A DNA stretch of 64,000 nt from an uncultured Pseudovibrio sp. GTDB lineage: Bacteria > Pseudomonadota > Alphaproteobacteria > Rhizobiales > Stappiaceae. The stretch covers positions 1 through 64,000 of the forward strand of contig CANMBS010000004.1 of the NCBI GenBank assembly GCA_947496145.1. Direction: 5' to 3'. A model generated the notes under the pieces. That model was given only the letters and a program-made list of their open reading frames with translations. It had not been told where the DNA came from and made no database searches. Shown piece by piece: positions 25,556 to 34,511 of the stretch (position 1 is its first letter; each line of letters begins with the position of its first letter). Made by a program: the position numbers and the translations under genes.

Positions 25556-25980
25556 TTCGGCTTTAATGTAGCCTGATCGCGTTTAAAGATTTTCACCAAT
25601 TGGAAGTATTCACAAACCAGTTTCATGTCCGGCGCAAAAACACCATTACGCTCAAAGAACTCTTGATGAGCATCCTGCCAGAACTCAAGACTGAGATCAC
25701 CTTCGCCTTCCAGAACAGCCCAAACCTCATCAATTTCGTTGAATTGACGCACATCAACTGCAACCATCTCAACGATACAGGCAGCCTGTCCCCTACCATC
25801 CAGAACAACGTATTGATCACCAGGCCGAGGGATTGGCTCCCCTTCCTTCTCATAGGAATGCAGATCACTACAGGTCGCTGTTTTGGTTCCATTCAATACC
25901 AGCTCAAGCAAGCTGTCAGCCAGTTCAGGGCTATCACCAAATGTGAAACTAGGGAGTTCCTCGAAGTCTTCTGAAGACAT
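25552..25980 (-). CDS. ASCH domain protein
   Basis: A 142-residue protein of the ASCH (PUA-like beta-barrel) superfamily, thought to bind RNA; some members hydrolyse modified nucleosides. Family-like segments are LELVLNGTKTATC (residues about 25-37), PRPGDQYVVLDGRGQAACIV, and the C-terminal SLEFWQDAHQEFFERNG. The ATG at 25980 has GGTGGA upstream. The stop codon overlaps that of the convergent glycosyltransferase (25552-25555). tRNA-Tyr lies just upstream on the same strand. Confidence 0.88.
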   Translation of the reverse strand: MSSEDFEELPSFTFGDSPELADSLLELVLNGTKTATCSDLHSYEKEGEPIPRPGDQYVVLDGRGQAACIVEMVAVDVRQFNEIDEVWAVLEGEGDLSLEFWQDAHQEFFERNGVFAPDMKLVCEYFQLVKIFKRDQATLKPN

Positions 25981-26020
25981 GCGTGTCCACCGTAACAGAT
26001 TGATTTCATGAAAAGAAAGG

Positions 26021-26105
26021 TGGTGGAGGAGGTTGGATTCGAACCAACGTAGGCATAGCCAGCGGATTTACAGTCCGCCCCCTTTAGCCACTCGGGCACT
26101 CCTCC
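26021..26105 (-). tRNA. tRNA-Tyr (anticodon GTA)
   Basis: An 85-nt class II tRNA with a long variable arm and encoded CCA. The acceptor stem GGAGGAG pairs with CTCCTCC. The anticodon stem-loop GGACTGTAAATCC gives GTA. The T-arm contains GGTTCGAATCC. It lies 40 nt upstream of the ASCH gene on the same strand. Confidence 0.97.
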
Positions 26106-26450
26106 GTCGCATTGGCCAAGCTGGCCGCGCCGTGTGAGGACGGGTTATCTTCATTTGGGCACCTCTTGTCAACGCCCCTTCCAAATTTGCTTCGGGAAAA
26201 CCTCGGAAAAACGATAATTAGTGCTCTTCCTGTGAACAAAGTTCTAAACTGGCTCCGCCCAATACGTAACTAAACTTATTCAGTCCCAGGCGTTTTCAGA
26301 AATTCGATCGCACAGTAGCGCTTTGTTAAGGTCAGCCGGCGGAACCACTTCAGGTTGCTGGACCCACCTATATAATTTGTCATTATCTTTCTAAGGATTA
26401 CGTGTCCGGTATTGGAGTAACTGTCGCGCTGTATTTTAAAAAGGCACTCA

Positions 26451-26747
26451 ATGGCTAACCGTGGCAAATCTGCGTTTTATTTTGGCGTTGCCGTAGCACT
26501 GGCTTCGCATTCTTCCCTGACGCAGGCACAAATCTCAACCCACCCCTCTCTCGGCACAACTTCCACAACCGAAGCGGAAAAAGACAGCATGGAGGAACCT
26601 CCAGCAAATTTGACTGAGCTTCCAATTTATGAAATCGCACCCAACCAGCCTCTCTCTCCACCGTTAAAAACGCACGGTAGTGAAGAAAACGAAGATGAAA
26701 CTGACAGCAGCCTTACCAAATTTCTGAACAACATTTTGCCCGAATAA
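26451..26747 (+). CDS. Small secreted unknown protein
   Basis: A 98-residue protein with an N-terminal signal peptide (hydrophobic FGVAVALASHSSLTQAQ, cleavage near residue 27). The mature part is short, acidic, Pro/Glu/Ser/Thr-rich and probably disordered. AAGG lies 6 nt before the ATG. The gene is followed after 27 bp by another secreted-protein gene on the same strand, so the two are probably co-transcribed. No family was recognised. Confidence 0.6.
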   Translation: MANRGKSAFYFGVAVALASHSSLTQAQISTHPSLGTTSTTEAEKDSMEEPPANLTELPIYEIAPNQPLSPPLKTHGSEENEDETDSSLTKFLNNILPE

Positions 26748-26774
26748 TTTTCACAGTGAAATCAGGATAAACCC

Positions 26775-27341
26775 ATGAAAGTTCCGGTCGTTCTAACAGT
26801 GTCAGCTTTGCTTTTTTCTCAGTTTATTGCAGTTGGCGCAGCAACCCATCACAAGACACAAATCACTGCAAGTGGCACCCCAATTCCCAAAAGCAAAGCT
26901 GATCAATCTGGATCAAAGCAACTGGATGCCACAAAAGACACTAAAACAGCCGACGAAATTGAGAAATGGCTGGGAAAGTCCATCCACTTTGTATGGACCG
27001 TCACCGTCAAAGGGGCAGAAACAATTGAGCAGAACTTCGCCACTATTATTTGCAGTGCCGAAAATCTTGTTTGGCAAAGCCTGTCTAAAAACGGCAAAAG
27101 CAACGGGAGAGCGACTTATACCTTGCAGCAGATAACCCCAGAGATCACACAGGTCTCTTGGAAAGACAATCCTCAGGAAAGCAATCTTGGTTGGGTCTGG
27201 ACTTTGGATAGTTCAACCGGAAAGGCCTACGGTGTCGTCATCAACGCTCAACCCTATGAGAACCTTACAATCGCCGGAAACTTTTCCGTTCTCCCCTTAC
27301 CAACCGGCGGAGAGGAAGAAACAAAATTCTCTTGCCCTTGA
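26775..27341 (+). CDS. Secreted protein, possible lipocalin/MoaF-like barrel
   Basis: A 188-residue protein with a signal peptide (VVLTVSALLFSQFIAVGAA, cleavage near residue 23), a Lys/Thr/Ser linker, and then a domain of about 125 residues. That domain has alternating strands (HFVWTVTV, ATYTLQQITPEITQVSW, GWVWTLDSSTGKAYGVVINA) recalling the MoaF/calycin-type small beta-barrel, which usually binds a hydrophobic ligand. That resemblance is by eye and tentative. It is in an apparent operon with the small secreted gene upstream. Confidence 0.65.
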   Translation: MKVPVVLTVSALLFSQFIAVGAATHHKTQITASGTPIPKSKADQSGSKQLDATKDTKTADEIEKWLGKSIHFVWTVTVKGAETIEQNFATIICSAENLVWQSLSKNGKSNGRATYTLQQITPEITQVSWKDNPQESNLGWVWTLDSSTGKAYGVVINAQPYENLTIAGNFSVLPLPTGGEEETKFSCP

Positions 27342-27389
27342 AATTTGATGACAATCTGAGCATGCAAAACACATACGCGAGCATACCTA

Positions 27390-27743
27390 CTAATCTTCTA
27401 GGTCAAACCGGGTTTTGGGATCAATATGCCGTCCATTCCAGTGGCCGTATCGCCAGGGCAAGTACCATTTTGCTGCCTTAGGTAAGTTTTCAGGGACAGG
27501 GTCATAACCACTGGCCCCATAAGGATTACAGCGCAAAATGCGAGACAATCCAATCCAGCCTCCTCGCCAAAAGCCAAAGCGCCCCATGGCTTCCGCAGTA
27601 TACTGCGAGCATGAGGGTTGATAACGACAAGCCCGCCCGATAAGTAATGAGAGGCTGTGCTGGTAAAGCCAGATAAGCCCAATCCCGAAGCGAGCCATGA
27701 GGCCGATGGGCTTTCCTTTTGGCAATGGCGCAGGTTTACACAT
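27390..27743 (-). CDS. yidD: Membrane protein insertion efficiency factor YidD
   Basis: A 117-residue member of the YidD family, a small inner-face membrane-associated protein that aids YidC-dependent insertion. The hallmark RACRYQPSCSQYTAEAM with conserved Cys/Pro/Ser/Tyr (residues about 37-53) and LRCNPYGASGYDPVP (about 70-84) are present. It is not beside yidC/rnpA/rpmH as in many bacteria; instead it starts 11 nt after an IscU-like gene on the same strand, the arrangement I recall from many alphaproteobacteria. Confidence 0.95.
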   Translation of the reverse strand: MCKPAPLPKGKPIGLMARFGIGLIWLYQHSLSLLIGRACRYQPSCSQYTAEAMGRFGFWRGGWIGLSRILRCNPYGASGYDPVPENLPKAAKWYLPWRYGHWNGRHIDPKTRFDLED

Positions 27744-27754
27744 TACAAATTGCC

Positions 27755-28189
27755 CTAGGCAACAGCAGCTTCAACATCATCAAGCGCTTTCACCAAAGCT
27801 TCAAATGCAAGCATTGTTGAAGCATGACGCGCCTTGTAATCTCGCACGGGTTCAAGAAACGCCAGCTCAGAAAAACGCCCTGTAGGTACTGGCCCATTTT
27901 CCTTAAGCATCGCTTGTAACTGCGCATAAGCTCCCCGTATTTCGGCGGGGGTAGCTCCAATAACATGCTGTCCCAGAATGGAAGCTGACGCCTGCCCCAA
28001 AGCACATGCCTTCACATCCTGCGCAAAGGACTGGATGACCCCGTCAGAAACACAAACCTCTACGCTTACGGTCGAGCCACACAATCGCGAATGCGCCTTT
28101 GCCTGTGCCTCAGGGGCATCGAGATGACCCAGTAGCGGGATATTTCCTGCAAACTCCAGGATCTTACTGTTGTAAATGTCGTCCAGCAT
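27755..28189 (-). CDS. Iron-sulfur cluster assembly scaffold protein (IscU/NifU N-terminal-like)
   Basis: A 144-residue IscU-fold protein. Potential cluster ligands are Cys in SRLCGSTVSV (about residue 37), VEVCVSDG, and VKACALGQASASIL (about 61); the spacing is like that of the SufU/IscU-like group of alphaproteobacteria. Scaffold proteins assemble [2Fe-2S] clusters for transfer. No other isc/suf genes are in the window. It is followed by yidD with an 11-nt gap. An upstream inverted repeat, TTGGTT/AACCAA with inner AGGG/CCCT (28239-28279), may be regulatory. Confidence 0.88.
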   Translation of the reverse strand: MLDDIYNSKILEFAGNIPLLGHLDAPEAQAKAHSRLCGSTVSVEVCVSDGVIQSFAQDVKACALGQASASILGQHVIGATPAEIRGAYAQLQAMLKENGPVPTGRFSELAFLEPVRDYKARHASTMLAFEALVKALDDVEAAVA

Positions 28190-28601
28190 GCAAAACTCTA
28201 GCTTCCGATTTAGAACCCGCTTTATTACCTAAAGCGTTTTGGTTCACTCACTAATAAGGGAAGACCCTTTCCTAACCAAGTCATCTACCCTATATAGATG
28301 GTGCTGCTGAGACCTTGCTTGAGGTCAAAAGCAGATAAACGCAACCTAACACACATTACCTAGAAGAAACCATAGGTGCCAATTTATTGGTTGTCTAAAC
28401 GGGTTGTCGCAGATGTTCCACTGCGCCATACTCGGGTCTCCTAAGGTAAGCCATAGAGTTGCCATAAGAGTTTGAGAAGAGCCTGCCCACAAAACAGGCC
28501 TGTAAAATAGCAGTTGCGCAGGAACCTTTGGCAGGTTCAGTGCTTTAAAAAGAAGCATCTTTAAACACCGCTGAGCGCCTGCGTATTGTTGGAGACATAA
28601 T
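28190..28601. other. Divergent intergenic region upstream of folE
   Basis: 412 bp between the IscU-like gene and folE. It holds the inverted repeat TTGGTT (28239-28244) / AACCAA (28274-28279) with an inner AGGG/CCCT pair, a CTATATAG-containing AT-rich box near 28291, a GCCTG/CAGGC hairpin near 28483-28500, and the candidate folE leader RNA (28514-28585). Confidence 0.5.
28514..28585 (+). promoter_or_regulatory. Candidate folE leader riboswitch-like RNA (three-way junction)
   Basis: Closing stem TGCGCAGG (28515-28522) / CCTGCGTA (28578-28585), containing one G-U pair, encloses two hairpins: GAACCT/AGGTTC (28522-28527/28533-28538) and TGCTT/AAGCA (28541-28545/28553-28557). It ends six bases before the GGAG ribosome-binding site of folE. 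Alphaproteobacterial folE genes are known to carry the folE-motif/THF-II riboswitch class in this position. I cannot confirm that this sequence fits that consensus; the call rests on structure and location. Confidence 0.45.
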
Positions 28602-29234
28602 ATGGACGCTGTTTTGAGACCGGTTTCAGAAACCGATCCCACGACAACAGAAGAGAAAAAGCTCCTCAACCGCCCCAGCCGGGCTGAAGCTGAGGCTGCT
28701 GCGCGCGTACTCCTTCAATGGATCGGCGACGACCCGGAGCGTGAAGGTTTGCTGGACACACCAAAACGTGTGGTGAAGGCCTATGAAGATCTGTTTTCAG
28801 GCTATACCGAAGATCCGCGCGAGCATCTGGAACGCACGTTTGAAGAGGTTGGTGGTTACAACGATATCGTCCTGTTGAAAGACATTTCCTTCACTTCATT
28901 CTGTGAGCACCATGTCCTGCCTTTCACCGGGAAAGCTCATATCGCATATTATCCAGACCATGCAGTCGTGGGCCTGTCTAAGATTGCTCGCGTCGTAGAA
29001 ATCTACGCACGCCGCCTTCAGACACAAGAACATCTGACTGTTCAAATCTCCACTGCGCTGGAAAAGTATCTTGCACCACGCGGTGTTGCTGTCATGATTG
29101 AAGCTGAACACCAGTGCATGTCCATGCGTGGCATTCAAAAACAGGGTGTCTCCACACTCACTAACCGGTTCTCTGGTGTTTTTGAAAATGACCCCACCGA
29201 ACAGGTTCGCTTTATGACAATGGTCCGCTCTTAA
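28602..29234 (+). CDS. folE: GTP cyclohydrolase I
   Basis: A 210-residue enzyme converting GTP to 7,8-dihydroneopterin triphosphate, the first step of tetrahydrofolate and pterin synthesis. Zinc ligands are visible in FCEHHVLPF (about residues 104-112) and QCMSMRGIQ (about 174-182); [16 protein letters not shown] is the substrate-proximal N-terminal helix region. GGAG with a 7-nt spacer precedes the ATG. hisI follows on the same strand after 33 nt, so the two are likely co-transcribed. A candidate leader RNA lies upstream. Confidence 0.97.
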   Translation: MDAVLRPVSETDPTTTEEKKLLNRPSRAEAEAAARVLLQWIGDDPEREGLLDTPKRVVKAYEDLFSGYTEDPREHLERTFEEVGGYNDIVLLKDISFTSFCEHHVLPFTGKAHIAYYPDHAVVGLSKIARVVEIYARRLQTQEHLTVQISTALEKYLAPRGVAVMIEAEHQCMSMRGIQKQGVSTLTNRFSGVFENDPTEQVRFMTMVRS

Positions 29235-29267
29235 AACGGACCACACATCAATAAACACGAGCATTTC

Positions 29268-29738
29268 ATGTCGACGAATATAAAGGCCGACGGCTTTGCC
29301 CCGCGCGCCGACAAAAAAGCAATTGAACTGGGTGATGAACTTTGCCCGAAATTTGACGATAGCGGACTTATCGCAGCAGCAGTCTCTGATTTTGACAGTG
29401 GTGAACTGCTAATGGTTGGATATATGAATGCCGAAAGCCTGCGCCGCACAATCGAAACTGGTGAGGCTTGGTACTGGAGCCGCTCACGTCAGGAATTCTG
29501 GAAAAAGGGGGGAACTTCCGGCCAGATCCAGGAAGTTAAGGAAATCAGAACTGATTGTGATCAAGACGCAATCTGGCTTCGTGTAAAGGTACATGGTAAT
29601 GGCGCAACCTGCCACGTTGGATATCGCTCCTGCTTCTTCCGAAAAGTAAGTCACAACTCTGACGGACAAGTCTGGCTGGAGAAAGCAGAGGTGGCTCCCG
29701 TTTATGACCCCCAAGAGGTTTACGGGAATAACCAATAG
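29268..29738 (+). CDS. hisI: Phosphoribosyl-AMP cyclohydrolase
   Basis: A 156-residue enzyme of histidine biosynthesis (third step, ring opening of PR-AMP). Signatures are [36 protein letters not shown], the Mg-binding [11 protein letters not shown], and the zinc Cys/His in [10 protein letters not shown]. There is no fused HisE domain, as expected for alphaproteobacteria. It lies 33 nt after folE; both enzymes are cyclohydrolases but in separate pathways. Confidence 0.96.
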   Translation: MSTNIKADGFAPRADKKAIELGDELCPKFDDSGLIAAAVSDFDSGELLMVGYMNAESLRRTIETGEAWYWSRSRQEFWKKGGTSGQIQEVKEIRTDCDQDAIWLRVKVHGNGATCHVGYRSCFFRKVSHNSDGQVWLEKAEVAPVYDPQEVYGNNQ

Positions 29739-29842
29739 ATCTCTCTTTTCCCTGATTCAGTCTTTTTATAGGTTTAAACTGCATAGTTACCCCTAAGTAA
29801 CTTTCTAAGTTAGCCCATTGAATGACAATCGGGGAGAAGGCA

Positions 29843-30850
29843 GTGCTGCATAATCTACCTCTGTGGTCAAACAGCAAAACTCCAGTAGAAGAAACACCCG
29901 AAATCCCAGAGAACACCGCTGAACCTGACTTGACACCGGGTATAGGAGTCGCCTTGGGTGGTGGCGCTGCTCGTGGCTGGGCGCATATCGGCGTTCTTAA
30001 AGCTCTTTCTGAAGCTGGCATTCAGTTAGATTTCATTGCTGGAACATCAATTGGCGCAGTTGTTGGCGGTTGCTACCTTTGTGGCAAGCTGGACCAGCTT
30101 GAAGAATGGGTTGTCTCACTTTCGCGCCGCCGTGTCTTCTCCATGGTTGATCTGTCTTTTGGCGGCTCTGGCCTTATCTCTGGTAATAAAGTCCTCTCTC
30201 TGTTTGAAGATCATTTCGGCGGCATCATGATTGAAGATCTTGATCGCCCTTTTGCAGCCGTCGCAACCGAGTTAGGGACAGGCCACGAAATCTGGCTTAA
30301 AAAAGGTCCACTCGCACAGGCGATGCGCTGCTCAACGTCCCTTCCCGGGGTATTTGAGCCAGTGGCATATGGCGGGCGCTGGTTGGTTGATGGCGCACTG
30401 GTAAACCCAATCCCGGTTTCTGTTTGTCGCGCTCTGGGGGCAAGGGCCGTTATCGCAGTCAATCTGAACTCTGACACCTTTGGACGTGGTTCAACTGTCG
30501 TACATGAATTGCCACCAGTTCCAAAAGATATGATTCCTGAGATTGACAGTAAGCTGCAAAAAAATCCGGGAGGAGCGATCAAGCGTGCATTAAGGCGCCA
30601 GATTTTCGGCGACAAACCAAGAGGACTACCCGGCATCTCTGGGGTAATGATGGACAGTTACAACATCATTCAGGATAGAATAGGACGCTCTCGCCTTGCA
30701 GGTGATCCACCAGACACCATCCTTACTCTGCGCCTGTCACATCTGGGCCTGTTTGACTTTCACCGTGGAGAAGAGGCAATCAAAGTTGGCTACGAAACCA
30801 CTTGTCGTGCCCTGCCAGAAATCCAGCACCTTGCAGAAATGAACCAGTAA
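29843..30850 (+). CDS. Patatin-like phospholipase family protein
   Basis: About 335 residues with the Ser-Asp dyad fold: oxyanion loop ALGGGAARGWAHIG, nucleophile elbow GTSIGA, and the Asp of WLVDGALVNPIPV. Members are phospholipases or lipid esterases; the single-domain form resembles RssA-type proteins. A Pro/Glu/Thr-rich N-terminal tail of about 30 residues precedes the catalytic domain. The GTG at 29843 has GGGGAG upstream, whereas an in-frame ATG at 29822 has none, so I prefer the GTG. It is convergent with the CBS-domain gene. Confidence 0.92.
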   Translation: MLHNLPLWSNSKTPVEETPEIPENTAEPDLTPGIGVALGGGAARGWAHIGVLKALSEAGIQLDFIAGTSIGAVVGGCYLCGKLDQLEEWVVSLSRRRVFSMVDLSFGGSGLISGNKVLSLFEDHFGGIMIEDLDRPFAAVATELGTGHEIWLKKGPLAQAMRCSTSLPGVFEPVAYGGRWLVDGALVNPIPVSVCRALGARAVIAVNLNSDTFGRGSTVVHELPPVPKDMIPEIDSKLQKNPGGAIKRALRRQIFGDKPRGLPGISGVMMDSYNIIQDRIGRSRLAGDPPDTILTLRLSHLGLFDFHRGEEAIKVGYETTCRALPEIQHLAEMNQ

Positions 30851-30923
30851 TAACATCGCTGCAAGGCATTAAGGCAACAGAAAATTCATTCGCATTCTGC
30901 CCAGTAGTGCAAAGCACCTGAGT

Positions 30924-31355
30924 TCAGACAGCTTGAATGTAGCTTCTCAGGTCTTCAGCTTCACGCTCAACCTGCGCAATCCGGTGCTTAACAATGTCAC
31001 CGATAGACACAAGACCAATAAGCTTGCCATTTTCGACTACAGGCATATGACGGAACCGCCCTTCAGTCATGCGCGCCATCACGCCATTCACAGAATCTGC
31101 TTCCGCACAAACAGCAACCTCTTTGGTCATGTATTCGCTGACGGGTTGAGAAAGAACGTCTGGACCCTCCATGGCAATTGCCTGAACGACATCTCGTTCT
31201 GAAACAATTCCCACGATCACTCCGGGTTCATCACACAGCACAATCGCACCAATGCGACGACCACCGAGACTTGCACAAATCTCACTCAGACTGCGCGTGC
31301 TCGTCTCAGTATAAACCTCCCGCCCTTTGCCGTTCAAAATGGCAGCAACTGTCAT
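30924..31355 (-). CDS. CBS-domain pair protein
   Basis: A 143-residue protein made of two CBS motifs, which together form a Bateman module binding adenosyl nucleotides. Visible segments are GAIVLCDEPGVIVGIVSERDVVQAIAM (first) and RHMPVVENGKLIGLVSIGDIVKHRI (second), with VSEYMTKEV between. Stand-alone CBS proteins of this kind are common in alphaproteobacteria; the partner is unknown. Single gene, with an ATG start at 31355 followed upstream by GGAGG. Confidence 0.93.
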   Translation of the reverse strand: MTVAAILNGKGREVYTETSTRSLSEICASLGGRRIGAIVLCDEPGVIVGIVSERDVVQAIAMEGPDVLSQPVSEYMTKEVAVCAEADSVNGVMARMTEGRFRHMPVVENGKLIGLVSIGDIVKHRIAQVEREAEDLRSYIQAV

Positions 31356-31498
31356 GGCGACCTCCTCATCTAACTATGCGAACTTCCCCTTAAAAGGAAA
31401 GAGAGAACACCTTTGACTTTACGTCATCACACAGCAAAATCGCAAGACTTCCCTGAGCATCAACACATATGCTGTTAACACCTGTAGTTATCTGGAGG

Positions 31499-32281
31499 TT
31501 AACGGGCCTTGTAATGCCTGGCCACCGGATCCATTAAAGGAAACAGAAGTAATCCGGCAACGAAGCCACCTACGTGAGCTTCCCAGGCAATACTTACCCC
31601 CTCTCCCGCAATAACAGCAGGAAAAACACCAAACAAGAAATTCAGGCCAAACCAAACCAAAATAAAAGTAAGAACCCGACGGTCACTCAAAGCTGCTGAC
31701 AGGGAACGTGCTGGCACGGCGTATGCAGCCTTATCATGACGACGAAACGCCCCCATTGGCCCACCTGCTTCAAAAATAAATCTCAGTGAAGCAGCCATTT
31801 GCCCGGACACAGCAGCAGACGCTCCGATAACCGGATATTCCTCCCCCCAATAAACACCCAGGTGCACTGCAGCTCCCGCCACAGCGCAAATTGCAGACAA
31901 AAACAAGAACCGCAACGCTCCAAACCTACGCGCAACGGCACTTCCAAACGCTGCCATCCAGAACACATTAAACCCAAGATGCTCCAAACTGCCGTGTAAG
32001 AAGCCGTAGGTGAGGAAACTCCAAACCGCTGATGCTTGTCCCGCCGGCCAGACATTAGCTTCCATGACCTCACTAAGATAACGAACGGGCCAGAAGGCAA
32101 ACAGCAAAAGTGTTTTCCATTGAGCCTCTGGCGTCAACACATAGTTTCTAACCAAATGAACCGCTATGAAGACCAATGCGAGAGCCACAATCACGCGAGG
32201 TAGATTAAACATTGGCTCTTTGACAGGCCGGTGGATGTCAGAATTGGGGCTACACTGCGGGTCTTCGTTGCACTGGTTCAT
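31499..32281 (-). CDS. Rhomboid-family intramembrane serine protease
   Basis: About 260 residues with a rhomboid core: TYGFLHGSLEHLGFNVFWMAAFG (loop with H and N), catalytic Ser in VIGASAAVSGQMAA, and catalytic His in WEAHVGGFVAG. The usual GxSG is GASA here, leaving the Ser but changing the following Gly. Six or more spans. An atypical insert with Arg/Lys lies between the last helices (FRRHDKAAYAVPARS). The start is uncertain: ATG 32281 is used, while GTG 32338 extends the frame, and neither has a strong site. Substrate unknown. Confidence 0.85.
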   Translation of the reverse strand: MNQCNEDPQCSPNSDIHRPVKEPMFNLPRVIVALALVFIAVHLVRNYVLTPEAQWKTLLLFAFWPVRYLSEVMEANVWPAGQASAVWSFLTYGFLHGSLEHLGFNVFWMAAFGSAVARRFGALRFLFLSAICAVAGAAVHLGVYWGEEYPVIGASAAVSGQMAASLRFIFEAGGPMGAFRRHDKAAYAVPARSLSAALSDRRVLTFILVWFGLNFLFGVFPAVIAGEGVSIAWEAHVGGFVAGLLLFPLMDPVARHYKAR

Positions 32282-32713
32282 TTCACTACAATTCTTGATG
32301 ATTGGTGTCTCATTCTGACCTAGGCCAACTTGACGCACTCTGCAAGCATCACAATCAAAAATGACGAACAGGTGAAAACAATAAACCGCCAGTTCTCCCT
32401 GTCAGACCTGTTATTCGCCTTCATCAGCACTCATTGCAAACCATAGAAAACTGAAAGACTTTAGCCAACACAAGCTCAATTTGAGTAGACCTCAGGGTTC
32501 AGGTGAGGCCTTACAAATCAAGATATACGGTTCCGCTCTCTTCACAATCTCACCCCCTTCATTAAAGTTAATTTTTAATCTCTTTTATGCAAATCCCTAA
32601 CTTGGCATAGTCCCTGCTTATTCCCCACCACAGACCAGCGGATAGTTAAAGTTGTCCATAAAAAGGACACTATCCCTAACGGATAGATCCAATGAATGGA
32701 CTGGGGCGAAAAA

Positions 32714-33403
32714 ATGAAACACGGTGCATCAAGAATTCTCTTTGAATATTGGGACGAAATTCGCGCTAAACGACCCGCTCCCGAGCGAGGAGACATCCAG
32801 CCCTCTGCAATCAAGAGCGTATTAGGAGACACCTTTATTCTGGAGCTCACACAGAAAGAAAACTTTCGCTTCCGTCTCGCAGGAACAAGACTTTGCTCTT
32901 TGTTCTGTCGTGAACTGAAGGGGCGTAGTTTCCTTGATGGTTGGGATGAAAAAGACCAGCAAGCCGTAACCGCAATGCTATCTGCAATCACGCAGGATGG
33001 GGCCGCTGCGGTCATCAGTTTTACAGGAATGACCCAGACTGGCCAATCTGCCGATCTTGAGCTTTTATTGTTGCCAATCCGTGTTCAGGGGGAAGGCTGC
33101 ACCCGCATTCTCGGTTGCATGGCCCCGCTGAAACGTCCGTTCTGGATTGGCGTTCAGGCTATCACCAAGCAAAAAGTCAATAGTCTCCGTTTGATCTGGC
33201 CAGATGACGAGGCCCCGTTGTTTGGCGATGAACATGAATGCATCCCACATTTTGGCACACCAGCGCACCGTACAGTTGGACCAATGGAACCCAGGGTAAA
33301 TCGGGAAGGACGATCAACACGCCAACCTTTTATAAAGTCGATTGAAATACCCCACTCAAGACATGTAGCTCACCTTAGGGTTGTTGACGGTGGAAAAATA
33401 TAA
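32714..33403 (+). CDS. PAS-domain protein (alphaproteobacterial PAS_5 type)
   Basis: A 229-residue protein whose residues about 5-145 resemble the PAS_5 family of alphaproteobacteria: ILFEYWDEIRAKRPAPERGDI, DTFILEL, FRFRLAGTRLCSLFCRELKG and LLPIRVQGEGCTRILGCMAP. These small proteins lack an output domain. The C-terminal about 60 residues are basic and low-complexity. ATG 32714 has GGGG 7 nt upstream; an in-frame ATG at 32696 is possible. It precedes a PilZ protein, in keeping with a regulatory role. Confidence 0.8.
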   Translation: MKHGASRILFEYWDEIRAKRPAPERGDIQPSAIKSVLGDTFILELTQKENFRFRLAGTRLCSLFCRELKGRSFLDGWDEKDQQAVTAMLSAITQDGAAAVISFTGMTQTGQSADLELLLLPIRVQGEGCTRILGCMAPLKRPFWIGVQAITKQKVNSLRLIWPDDEAPLFGDEHECIPHFGTPAHRTVGPMEPRVNREGRSTRQPFIKSIEIPHSRHVAHLRVVDGGKI

Positions 33404-33508
33404 CCGCCAGCGTTTGATCAGAGTTACGATTCTGTTAACCAAGTTTTTCTAGGGTGTCTCTCAAGTATATTACTAGTCAATAAATGCGTACTTGGGGTTC
33501 CTGAGAAG

Positions 33509-34144
33509 ATGGCAGGGCGCACAGCGACCAACAGAATTGCCGCACTGGCGGCAAAACAACCTGACAAACGCCGTTTTTCTCGCGTTGAAATCAACGTGCT
33601 GGGCCGGTTTATGCTAGAAAATAGACGCGAATACCCCTGTCAGGTCATAAACATGTCACCGGGAGGCGCTGCTTTAATCTCACCAGTAAACGGGGAAGTT
33701 GGTGAGCGTGTCATTGCCTACTTAGATCATATTGGACGAGTAGAAGGGAAAATCACCCGAGAGATCGACGGCGGTTTCGCCATGACCGTTAACGCCAGCG
33801 CACGCAAACGCGACAAACTGGCATCTGTACTCACATGGCTTGCTAACAAGGATGAACTCAACCTGCCTGAAGATCGCAGATTTGATCGCTTCATTCCGAA
33901 GAATCCAGTCACCAGAATCATACTACCAGACAACAGAGAATACGCTTGCCGTATTGTTGATGTCTCCCTTTCTGGTGCCGCATTAAAGACAGATGCGCGC
34001 CCGGCACTAGGAACTCCGATCACACTAGGCAAAATGCGCGCCCGCGTCGTTCGCCATTTCGAGGAAGGCGTTGCCGTAGAATTTGCAGCAATCCAAAACA
34101 AAGAGTTATTAGAGCATCACATCTCAAACAGTGAAGCGAGTTAA
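33509..34144 (+). CDS. Double PilZ domain protein
   Basis: A 211-residue protein with two tandem PilZ domains. The first has KRRFSRVEINVLGRF and VINMSPGGAAL; the second has RRFDRFIPKNPVTRI and IVDVSLSGAALKT. The RxxxR and (D/N)xSxxG motifs that bind cyclic di-GMP appear in both, although the first has N in place of D. Such proteins transmit c-di-GMP levels to motility or exopolysaccharide targets. The DGC/PDE protein at 55920-58250 is a possible source of the ligand, but the pairing is only inferred. Confidence 0.88.
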   Translation: MAGRTATNRIAALAAKQPDKRRFSRVEINVLGRFMLENRREYPCQVINMSPGGAALISPVNGEVGERVIAYLDHIGRVEGKITREIDGGFAMTVNASARKRDKLASVLTWLANKDELNLPEDRRFDRFIPKNPVTRIILPDNREYACRIVDVSLSGAALKTDARPALGTPITLGKMRARVVRHFEEGVAVEFAAIQNKELLEHHISNSEAS

Positions 34145-34511
34145 TCTAAACTCGGATGCTTCCGTAAAACAGGGTTAATATCCGCAGCTTTTCAGGAAAA
34201 TTCCCAAAAAAGATTCCTGACGAGAACATGTGCAGTGAACACGTTTCTAGAGAAAGCTCTCAAATGATTTTGCGACACTTTGATACTTTTTCTTGCACAG
34301 AGACTCCCAATCTCTTTATTTTCCGTCGTATTTTCATTTAGTTAAAATTTAATTCAATTCAAAATCTAATTAAAGGCAATTTAGATTAAATTACATTTTT
34401 AATTAGATCTAAATACCTATAAATATTGAGTAAAAACTGAATAGAAAGATTATGACCAAATAAAACCGCAGCCAAGAAAGTAAGGCCATCCAAAGTTGGA
34501 GGGCGCTTCTT
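34145..34511. other. AT-rich spacer
   Basis: 367 bp of strongly AT-rich DNA (34310-34440 is mostly A/T), likely containing the promoter for the transglutaminase-like protein gene. No gene, hairpin or known motif was recognised. Confidence 0.45.

Noticed and set aside
28346-28669. 107-codon frame on the minus strand
   Set aside because: It overlaps the folE start and leader, has no ribosome-binding site, and no protein-like pattern.
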